NCBI GenBank assembly: GCA_020832825.1
Contig: JAJHRL010000004.1
Location: forward strand, 1-37,604
Direction: 5' to 3'
Length of the DNA stretch: 37,604 bases
DNA from: Candidatus Aenigmatarchaeota archaeon
GTDB taxonomy: Archaea > Aenigmatarchaeota > Aenigmatarchaeia > CG10238-14 > SpSt-28
Positions 1 to 7,882 of the stretch are shown piece by piece (position 1 is the first letter of the stretch; each line of letters opens with the position of its first letter). The position numbers were made by a program, and so were the translations under genes. Under the pieces are notes generated by a model. The model did not search any database. It saw only the letters and a program-made list of their open reading frames with translations, and was not told where the DNA came from.

Positions 1-3000
1 AAGGTTTAACTAATTTTGCTATTGTGAATGTTAAAAATTACAGAAACGATTCATTCATTCCAGGAGCTTTTATAAATTGTTCTTATGGTAGCTATTATAC
101 TACTAATTTCACAGATTATGGGAATGGAACTTACTTGGTGAATTTTACCTCACCTCCATATGGAAACTATATTCTAGTTTGTAATGCAAGTAAAGACGGA
201 AATTATGGTATTGGTCAAGATACTTTCTTTTCTCAGGCTGCAAAAACTCAAGTTAAAATAGAACCTATTCCATCTTCAGTAGTTTTAGCTAACGTTTCTT
301 ACTATTATGGTGAAACTTTTGGGTTTTATGTAAATGCATCTAACATTGGTTATGGAATTGCATATTCAGCAAACATAAGCTTTGAAGTCCCTAGCGGGTG
401 GAGTTATCCATCTGAACCAAATTCTTGTGGCAATATTGGTCTGGGAGAATTTTGCTATAAATATTTCACTATAACTGCTCCTCAAAACACAATAGGAAAC
501 TTTAGTGTTAATATAACAATTAGATGGGGAAATCCAGATGGAACAATTTCTACAAACGAAACTCAAATCAATGTAACAATTTTGCCAAATCCTATACTCA
601 ACATCTTAGAACAATCTATAACAACAAAAGCTAAAGATGGTTTGTTGACATTTCTAACAAACTTCACAATTTCATCAGAAGGAAACTATCCTCTAGAAAA
701 TATTCAGATTTCATGCATTGAAAGCATTTGTCAAGATTTCAACATATCATTTAGCCCTTCTTCAATTTCAAGTTTACCACAAGGACAAAAGATTAATGTT
801 AGTATAACATCTCAAATACCATTAGGTTATCCAGCAGGATCATACAAGCTAACGATAAATGCTTCTACAAATTACTCATACGATACATTCAATTTAACGG
901 TAGTATTAGATCCAAAAACGAATGTTTCAATCGATTTAGACAGATATAGCTTTATAACATCAACAATTACCCAATATTCCGGAGATTCATTTGTTTTTAG
1001 CTCGACTGTGAAAAACATTCTTAATACAAGCGCAAGAGATGTTAACATAACTTTGAGTTTGCCATCAGGCTGGTCTTCAAACTCTTCCTTAGAAAGCTGT
1101 GGCGATTTGAGAAGTGGAGAAACGTGCATTAAATCATTTAATGTTAGCATACCAGCGAAAACCCCAACTGGTACTTACAATGTTTTTGTTTATGTATATT
1201 GGAAGAACTTAGACAATAGCGTTTCCTCTAATTCTACAACTATTCAAGTAGCAGTCTTATCAAATCCTTTGTTAGATGTATTTGAAAACAATTTGAGCAA
1301 AAAAGTTGAACCAAGTAAAAATTCTTACATAGGAAACTTTACAGTTCTTTCTATCGGTAACGATAGGTTATACAACATAAGATTTTCTTGTGTTGAAGGA
1401 AAATGCGACGACTTTAATTTTATTTTCACACCAAACTTAATTTCATCTTTAGAAGCGGGCACAAATTATAGCGTTGCTTTGAACGTTAGCATTCCATTCA
1501 ACTATCTAGCAGGAAGCTATCAGAGTTTAATAAATGTAACTTCAGACAATTCAAAAAACTACGATACTTTGCTTGTAATAATTAATGTTAGCGAAAATAG
1601 AACTTGGGATATTTATCCAATAGAGTGTAAAAAATCTGAATTTCCTACTGAAGGAATAGCCTGCGAACTAAATGTGTATAACTTGGGTAACGCAAACATA
1701 ACTTTTTCAATTTCTCCAGAATACGGTAATTACACTAAAGTCAATGAAACAAGTTTTGTAATTGAGGCAAATAAAACCAAAAAAGTTTCTATATTTTACA
1801 ATGTTACTGGTGTTCCAGAAGGAGTTTACAACTCAACCTTTACAATTTCAGCTTTAGAAGATGATGCTAATCCTAAAAATAAGACATTCTATGTTACTCT
1901 TTTGCCTTATTCTCCTCCAGAAATCCAAATTTATTTTGATAAAGATGAAATAGAACAAACTCGAAATGTAAGGATTTTTGCTAATGTTACTGATAAAAGC
2001 GGAACTGGAATCAAATCGGTTAATGTGTCAGTTCTACAGCCAAACGGAAGTATATATACTTCTCAAATGGCGTTTTTGACTTCAGATGGCAATGTTAGCA
2101 TTTTCTATGCAGACTATCCATTTGTTAGTGGAGGAAGCACATATGATGTTGGAATTTATAATGTAACTGTTACTGCTGAAGACAATGTAGGTAATATAGG
2201 AAACAATACGTCTTCCTTCAAGGTAAGAAGGAGTTTTGTTGCTATAGTATCAACATTTTCTGATAAATATTACCAAGGAGATACAGGTTCAATTTACTTT
2301 TTGGCAAGAGATTTTGAAGGAAATCCAATAAAAGATGTTAAAGTTTCTTTTGAAATTTACAATCCTCAAGGAGTTTTGATTTTTAAAAGTCAAAATTACA
2401 CTACAAACGATGATGGAACAATATTGCCACCTCCTAGCTTTTATTTGCCATCAGATTCTATTGTTGGCAACTATACTTTGATTGCTAATGCAGTTTTAGA
2501 GCTAGGAGATATTATAACAACAAAGAATGCTAGTTATAACTTTTCTGTTTTGTTGAGAAGCATAACAGTTACTGGTTTGTTTGCTGATATTTCAACTTCT
2601 GTTGTTTGGTATCCAAACAATATCATGAAATTCGGAATTTTGGTTTACAATGGAGAAGGAAAGCCTGTAGATCCGGATTCCATGAACTTGACAGTTTATG
2701 ACCCAGCTGGGAATGTTTATCTTTCAGTTAGTCTAGCACAAATGAATAGAGAATCAATTGGGTTTTATTCTTACAGATACGCAATGCCTGTTAATACACC
2801 AAGTGGAATGTATTTGGCAGTTTTGAACGTTTCAAAAGGAGACTTCAATACAATGAGGTTAACTTCATTTAGAGTGGCAATGGGAGGACCATACGACCTT
2901 AAAGTCATTCCATTGCAATATGAAGTCGCTCAAGGGGAAGAACTACCATTCAACATTTTGGTTATAAACATGGGAGAGGTCTCACAAGATGTTTTCATTG

Positions 3001-4211
3001 AATACTGGGTTTCTTCTGTTGATGGTAGAAATTACTTCTATTCTTCTGAAGCAGTTTATACTCCATCTCTAGCAAACAAAACATTCTTGAGGACGGCTTA
3101 CATATTTAGTGATCAGCCACTAGGAACTTACTTCATAAATGTTAAAATGACTTATGATTATGTTCAACCACCAATTTTAGCTAATGCGACTTTCTTAGTT
3201 GTTGCAAGAAATGTTACTCAAGTTACAAGACCAATACAACAAGTTCCAATACCAACTGGTCAAATTATACTTCCTACCCCATTGCCAATACCAACAGCTA
3301 ATTTGACAGCTTCAATATTGATTGAGAAATTCAATCCTAATATTTCATTAGCAAGAAATTCAATAAAAACAGAGTTGGTAACTGTTAGAAACACCGGTTC
3401 TCTGGATTTGTCTAATGTTAGTTTGATGTTAGTAGGTTTTCCGGTAAGTTGGTTTAACATAACTCCTTCTAATTATTATTCTCTAGTTCCAAACGCAACT
3501 GCAGTTTTTGCTATAACTTTCAATGTTCCAAAAGAAGTAAGCATTGGTAATTACGTAGCAACTTTAGTTGCGTCTTCTAATCTAATTTCTGATAGTAAAC
3601 AAATCAACATAATAATCTATAGAAGCATTAGAGAATTATTGGAAGAAGAGATTTCTAAGTTAGAATATGAGTTAGCTCAGCTAGTTATTGATACAAAAAT
3701 TGCTGAGAAAGAAGGAAAGGATGTTAGTGTTGTTAAGGACATGATAAACTCAATAAGAGATGAAATTATTAAGGCTAGAGACAATTTGAGTAAAGAGAAT
3801 TATGAAGGTGCGATGAAGAATGTTGAGAATGCTAAAATACTTTTGGAGAGGGCAAGAGATTTGCTATCTAAGCTTACAGTAAAAGCTAGAGCTTTTGTAA
3901 TACCATTTTGGTTAATAGCTGCAATAGCGATATCAATATTAGCAATAGCTAGTACAGTTTTGATTTTGAGAAAGAAGAAGAAAGAGGGAGAAAAAATAAG
4001 ATTACCAACATTCTTACCAGCTGTAAAGCTTGCAGAACAAATTAGAAAGAAACCAAGCAAGGAAGAAATACTAGCAGAAAAAGAAAATGTTTTGAGAGCT
4101 TTGAGAGCTTTGGAGAAAAGTAGAGAAGAAGGGCTAATATCAGAAGCCGCTTATAGAGCAATGAAGAAGAGTTTAGAGGAAAAATTAGAAAAAATAGAAA
4201 AGAAGTTGTAG
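1..4211 (+). CDS. Large surface/adhesion-like protein: tandem Ig/CARDB-like domains, C-terminal helical hairpin, TM segment, basic cytoplasmic tail with SHOCT-like end; 5' truncated by the window edge
   Basis: The frame stays open upstream of the listed GTG at 24 (GLTNFAIVNVKNY...), so the true start is probably outside the window. Many NxS/T sequons, two tandem 224-aa units, TM near 'FWLIAAIAISILAIASTVLIL', tail 'EEGLISEAAYRAMKKSLEEKL'. Confidence 0.85.
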   Translation, partial: GLTNFAIVNVKNYRNDSFIPGAFINCSYGSYYTTNFTDYGNGTYLVNFTSPPYGNYILVCNASKDGNYGIGQDTFFSQAAKTQVKIEPIPSSVVLANVSYYYGETFGFYVNASNIGYGIAYSANISFEVPSGWSYPSEPNSCGNIGLGEFCYKYFTITAPQNTIGNFSVNITIRWGNPDGTISTNETQINVTILPNPILNILEQSITTKAKDGLLTFLTNFTISSEGNYPLENIQISCIESICQDFNISFSPSSISSLPQGQKINVSITSQIPLGYPAGSYKLTINASTNYSYDTFNLTVVLDPKTNVSIDLDRYSFITSTITQYSGDSFVFSSTVKNILNTSARDVNITLSLPSGWSSNSSLESCGDLRSGETCIKSFNVSIPAKTPTGTYNVFVYVYWKNLDNSVSSNSTTIQVAVLSNPLLDVFENNLSKKVEPSKNSYIGNFTVLSIGNDRLYNIRFSCVEGKCDDFNFIFTPNLISSLEAGTNYSVALNVSIPFNYLAGSYQSLINVTSDNSKNYDTLLVIINVSENRTWDIYPIECKKSEFPTEGIACELNVYNLGNANITFSISPEYGNYTKVNETSFVIEANKTKKVSIFYNVTGVPEGVYNSTFTISALEDDANPKNKTFYVTLLPYSPPEIQIYFDKDEIEQTRNVRIFANVTDKSGTGIKSVNVSVLQPNGSIYTSQMAFLTSDGNVSIFYADYPFVSGGSTYDVGIYNVTVTAEDNVGNIGNNTSSFKVRRSFVAIVSTFSDKYYQGDTGSIYFLARDFEGNPIKDVKVSFEIYNPQGVLIFKSQNYTTNDDGTILPPPSFYLPSDSIVGNYTLIANAVLELGDIITTKNASYNFSVLLRSITVTGLFADISTSVVWYPNNIMKFGILVYNGEGKPVDPDSMNLTVYDPAGNVYLSVSLAQMNRESIGFYSYRYAMPVNTPSGMYLAVLNVSKGDFNTMRLTSFRVAMGGPYDLKVIPLQYEVAQGEELPFNILVINMGEVSQDVFIEYWVSSVDGRNYFYSSEAVYTPSLANKTFLRTAYIFSDQPLGTYFINVKMTYDYVQPPILANATFLVVARNVTQVTRPIQQVPIPTGQIILPTPLPIPTANLTASILIEKFNPNISLARNSIKTELVTVRNTGSLDLSNVSLMLVGFPVSWFNITPSNYYSLVPNATAVFAITFNVPKEVSIGNYVATLVASSNLISDSKQINIIIYRSIRELLEEEISKLEYELAQLVIDTKIAEKEGKDVSVVKDMINSIRDEIIKARDNLSKENYEGAMKNVENAKILLERARDLLSKLTVKARAFVIPFWLIAAIAISILAIASTVLILRKKKKEGEKIRLPTFLPAVKLAEQIRKKPSKEEILAEKENVLRALRALEKSREEGLISEAAYRAMKKSLEEKLEKIEKKL
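243..1586 (+). repeat. Two tandem 672-nt (224-aa) domain repeats inside the large surface protein
   Basis: KTQVKIE...ISFEVPSGW...C...C...LPNPIL...SCIESICQDFN...YPAGSYKLTIN aligns with KTNVSID...ITLSLPSGW...C...C...LSNPLL...SCVEGKCDDFN...YLAGSYQSLIN at an exact 672-nt offset (243 to 915). Confidence 0.85.
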
Positions 4212-4260
4212 ATTATTATCAAAATAGTTGCATAAAGTTTTCTAAAAAATAAAAAAGAAA

Positions 4261-5154
4261 TTAGTAAGAAGCAACAACTGTTAGCGTTCCTAACTTTAAT
4301 TGGCCTGCTGGAATTCCTTTTGGAACATATGCACTTATGTATGTTATTCTATAGATATCTCCAGGTACTAATGTTCTTGTTGTCAAATATGCTGAATTTC
4401 CGCAACTTCCAAAACCAGGTCTCTTATCATATCTGTAAATGTAAATCTTACTACAATCTGATGCTACAGCTACACATACTGGCTCACCACCAAAAGCTGC
4501 TCTTCCAGTAACGCTAAAGTAACCGAAGTTTGCATCTCCTCCGCTTCTAGAAATTCCAGTTATTGTTGGTGTTCTTGCTACTGTACTTCCATCATCTGGT
4601 ATATCTGATATTGCAAATTTTGCGCCTGTATCATTACATCTATTGGTTGTTGTATCAGCACCTGCAGCCCATACATATTCAAAGCTTGTGTTTTTGTAGA
4701 AACCCCAAGCCTTTACATTAGTTACACCACTAAAGTCAGCTCCACTAATAGCATCTGTCCAGTTCCACTCTATTCTTCCTACAAACTTTGGAAGATTATC
4801 AGGATCTCCTTTTACTACAATAACTCCAGCAGCACTGTATTTGCTTGGATCACCAGTTCCATAGGGTCTTGTCGTTTCATCATCTAAAGTACTTGCATAG
4901 ATGTAAATGTTAGACACGTTTAATGAACCAGTGTTTTTTACATCAACACCTTGAACAACACCAGCGGATCCTGGATATATGTTGGTCCAATTCAGATAAT
5001 TCGGAACTACTGTTATTTCAGCTACTGCAGCTACTGTTACATTAACTGTTATGTTTGCTGACGTTTCAGCAGCTATTGCTGGAACTAATGGCATTACTAG
5101 AAAAACTGTAGCAAAGATTATTGGCAGAAGTGTTTTCAGTGGCATGTTTCTCAT
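4261..5154 (-). CDS. Secreted surface protein (signal peptide, no C-terminal TM), candidate surface or filament structural subunit
   Basis: 297-aa ORF; N-terminus MRNMPLKTLLPIIFATVFLVMPLVPAIAAE is a signal peptide; beta-rich, sequon-containing body; TTTATAAA about 25 nt upstream on the minus strand. Confidence 0.75.
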   Translation of the reverse strand: MRNMPLKTLLPIIFATVFLVMPLVPAIAAETSANITVNVTVAAVAEITVVPNYLNWTNIYPGSAGVVQGVDVKNTGSLNVSNIYIYASTLDDETTRPYGTGDPSKYSAAGVIVVKGDPDNLPKFVGRIEWNWTDAISGADFSGVTNVKAWGFYKNTSFEYVWAAGADTTTNRCNDTGAKFAISDIPDDGSTVARTPTITGISRSGGDANFGYFSVTGRAAFGGEPVCVAVASDCSKIYIYRYDKRPGFGSCGNSAYLTTRTLVPGDIYRITYISAYVPKGIPAGQLKLGTLTVVASY

Positions 5155-5181
5155 AAAAATTATTGGTTATCTGCATTTATA

Positions 5182-5247
5182 AACGTTAATGTTTAACTAT
5201 AATGTATATTTTGGAGTTAACAATTAATGTTAAACGTTAATGTTAAA
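5182..5247. promoter_or_regulatory. Divergent intergenic operator-like repeats (three TTAATGTT(T)AA copies) overlapping both promoters
   Basis: CGTTAATGTTTAA at 5184-5196, AATTAATGTTAAA at 5222-5234, CGTTAATGTTAAA at 5235-5247; the last two are a 13-bp tandem repeat. TATA-like elements TTTATAAA (minus) and TTAAATA (plus) abut or overlap them. Confidence 0.6.
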
Positions 5248-5269
5248 TACTCATGAAACAAATAAAAAT

Positions 5270-5530
5270 ATGGCAAAAAGCTCGGAAGAAACAAAAGAAA
5301 AAATTTACAGGATAATAAAAGAAAATCCAGAAGGGTTAACAATTCAGGAAGTTGCGAAAAAAGCTGGTGTTAGTAGAATAACAGCGAGCATTTACATTCA
5401 TGAACTTCTTGGTGAAGGAAAAATTACCCAAAGAAAAATAGGTGCATATAGAATTCTTTTCCCAAAAGAGAAAGTAATTGAAGAAGTAAAAATGAAAGAA
5501 CTGGTAGAGAAACTGAAGAAAAAATCTTAG
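5270..5530 (+). CDS. Small winged-helix/HTH transcriptional regulator
   Basis: EETKEKIYRIIKENPEGLTIQEVAKKAGVSRITASIYIHELLGEGKITQRKIGAYRILFP is a classic wHTH. ATG at 5270 preferred over 5240 because the earlier start lies inside the repeat/TATA region. Confidence 0.8.
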   Translation: MAKSSEETKEKIYRIIKENPEGLTIQEVAKKAGVSRITASIYIHELLGEGKITQRKIGAYRILFPKEKVIEEVKMKELVEKLKKKS

Positions 5531-5600
5531 AACCCTTGTTTCATTTGACTTTATTTTAAATTTAGCGATTCGTTTTAATTATCCGCTCAGAAAAGATATT

Positions 5601-6518
5601 ATGAAGAAAGGAATTTTGATATTGTTTGTTTTTATCGCTAGCTTGTTCTTCTCTAAAATTTCCTTATCTCAACAATACACAGTTGGTGTTTCTCCACCAA
5701 TAATAGATTTAGGAGATGTGAATAGAGGGGAGACAAAAAATGTAAAATTTTACATTGTTTCTCCCTCAAACGAAGAAATGTTAGTACATCTTATTCAATA
5801 TCCAGACAACTTAGATTTCGTAAGAGCTTACAATTCTAGCATTATTGCCAATTATTCTGAAGAAGATGTTTCAAGTTGGATTAAGTATTTTTCAAATCCA
5901 GTTCCTCTAAAACCACAAACACAACCATTACAAACCCCAATTGGCAAGATAACTAACTGGAGGGAAATAAGTTTCCTTCTTTCCATTCCAAATAATGCAG
6001 AACCAGGATATCATTCTTTTGGCATTCAACCAGAGCCAGAATTTACTGGTCAAGCTGGTGGCCAAGTTGGTGTTGGGATAATTGCTGTTACAAAAGTAAA
6101 CGTTATCTTTAGAGTTCCGGGAGAAGCGATAAGAAGTGGAGAAATTATAGATGCTTTGGGAGAGGGAAACAAAGTTAGAATTTTCTTTAAAAATACAGGA
6201 ACAGTAACGATGAAAGTTATTGCTAGCGGAGAGATTTATTACAACAATAAAACTTATTCTTTTTCTTCTGCTAGGGAAACTGTGAGACCAAATGAACTAA
6301 AAGAAATTGTTGCTTTTGTAAGTGAGCCATTAGAGGGAAATCTTGACTCAAAAATAACTGTTGATTATACTAGCGATAAACTTGAGAAGAAAATGGTTAT
6401 AAATTTTGTGAAAAAACCAATTCAAACTCAAAAACCAATTGACTTAACGTTTCTAATTTATATCATCTTGGCAATAGTAATAATTCTAGTAGCAAGGTGG
6501 ATTTATGAAAAGAGCTAG
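5601..6518 (+). CDS. Secreted, C-terminally membrane-anchored beta-domain protein
   Basis: Signal peptide MKKGILILFVFIASLFFSKISLSQ, 'VGVSPPIIDLGDVNRGETKNVKFYI' immunoglobulin-like N-domain, C-terminal TM 'LTFLIYIILAIVIILVARWIY'. Confidence 0.7.
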   Translation: MKKGILILFVFIASLFFSKISLSQQYTVGVSPPIIDLGDVNRGETKNVKFYIVSPSNEEMLVHLIQYPDNLDFVRAYNSSIIANYSEEDVSSWIKYFSNPVPLKPQTQPLQTPIGKITNWREISFLLSIPNNAEPGYHSFGIQPEPEFTGQAGGQVGVGIIAVTKVNVIFRVPGEAIRSGEIIDALGEGNKVRIFFKNTGTVTMKVIASGEIYYNNKTYSFSSARETVRPNELKEIVAFVSEPLEGNLDSKITVDYTSDKLEKKMVINFVKKPIQTQKPIDLTFLIYIILAIVIILVARWIYEKS

Positions 6519-7053
6519 AAAAGATAAAAAGCTGATAAATTTGTTATTTATGCCGCTCTTTGCTATACTTTTGTTTTTCATAATCTTCTTTCCAAAAGAG
6601 GAAAAGCAAGCTTTTGTAAAAAATTATACGATAGAGAAAAAAAGTAGAATCTTTTTTGATTATGAGATTACACGATATTATTCTGCTGCTAAGGTTATTG
6701 AGGTAAAACCTGGGGAAAACTATACTCTTGGGGTTGTTACAGATCCTTGGAATTTGAATTTTGGTGAAATTCCAGGAGGAGGAAGTTATGCAAGAAGATT
6801 TATCGATTTACAAAATTTAAGAGACAAGAAAGTGAGAGTAGAGTTGTATTCAATTGGAAACATTTCTAAGAAAGTAAAGTTTAGCGAAGATTCATTCTGG
6901 CTCAATCCAAATGAAAAGAAAAGAATAGATGTTTATTTCTTCACTAATGAAACAATTTCTGGCTTCTTTGAAGGAGAGATTAGAGTTGAAGTAAAAATAC
7001 CAAAGTACGACTTTATATATTCTTTGTATGGAATTTTTGGTGATCTAAAGTGA
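6505..7053 (+). CDS. Membrane-anchored extracellular protein of unknown function
   Basis: 182-aa ORF overlapping the upstream and downstream genes; N-terminal TM 'LLFMPLFAILLFFIIFF'. Confidence 0.65.
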   Translation: MKRARKDKKLINLLFMPLFAILLFFIIFFPKEEKQAFVKNYTIEKKSRIFFDYEITRYYSAAKVIEVKPGENYTLGVVTDPWNLNFGEIPGGGSYARRFIDLQNLRDKKVRVELYSIGNISKKVKFSEDSFWLNPNEKKRIDVYFFTNETISGFFEGEIRVEVKIPKYDFIYSLYGIFGDLK

Positions 7054-7751
7054 AGAAGCTTTTGCTGCTTTTTTTGATTATTCTTTTCGTTTTTACTGTT
7101 GGAAAATCTTTGATGGTTAATGTTGATGTAAGAGATGTTTGTTCTATTGAGATAAAAAGTTTGAATGTTTCTTTAGAAGGTTTGCCAAAAATAGATGCAG
7201 AAATTTACAATTCTGGCAGCCTTCCCTATACATTTAGAGTTTTGATAGAAGGAGAAAATAGAGTTTGGAGTTCAAAGATTTCTGAAGCTCCAGGAGACTT
7301 GAAGAGAGTTATCTTGTACTTTCTGCCTTCTAATGAAACAAAAATGAAAATTTATTTTTGCAACAAGATTTTTGAGAGAGAAATAGAACCAAAAGAAAAA
7401 GCATTTCACGAAGGAGGCTGGTTTTCTATAAACAAAGCAAGAGTTTATTCTGATTTTATTGTTTTGGAAGTCTATTCTAATGTTAGTGAAGAAGTTGTTA
7501 TCATGCCTTTACAATATCCGGAGAATTTGATTATTGAGAGTTATGTTGGAAGACTAAAAACTGGAAAAAACTTCGTCAAGATAAATTTTGAAGGGGAGAT
7601 AACAAGCGAGAGAAACATAAGTTTTGTTGTAGCTAGTATAGATGGAAAGTATTTTTCGATGAATGAAGTAAAGCTTGAAAAGAAGGTTGGATTAGAGTAT
7701 TGGTTTTTCTACATTTTGGATATTTTTAGAATTTGGTTATCTCGACAATAA
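7050..7751 (+). CDS. Secreted/membrane protein of unknown function
   Basis: 233-aa ORF with signal peptide KKLLLLFLIILFVFTVGKS, overlapping the upstream stop by 4 nt. Confidence 0.65.
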   Translation: MKKLLLLFLIILFVFTVGKSLMVNVDVRDVCSIEIKSLNVSLEGLPKIDAEIYNSGSLPYTFRVLIEGENRVWSSKISEAPGDLKRVILYFLPSNETKMKIYFCNKIFEREIEPKEKAFHEGGWFSINKARVYSDFIVLEVYSNVSEEVVIMPLQYPENLIIESYVGRLKTGKNFVKINFEGEITSERNISFVVASIDGKYFSMNEVKLEKKVGLEYWFFYILDIFRIWLSRQ

Positions 7752-7837
7752 GCGAGCAATTGTCTAGAAAGCGTGTGTCAACAATCAAATTTTCCATATT
7801 GTATCAATTTTGTTTATATACTGAAAATTTATTTTTT

Positions 7838-7878
7838 CAATATTGAAATAATGTTTTTAAATTATGGAAACAATATTG
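7838..7878. promoter_or_regulatory. Paired CAATATTG palindromes flanking a TATA-like element upstream of the wHTH-ectodomain gene
   Basis: CAATATTG at 7838-7845 and 7871-7878 (33-bp spacing) with TTTTTAAATTA between them; ATG at 7883. Confidence 0.6.
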
Positions 7879-7882
7879 AAAA

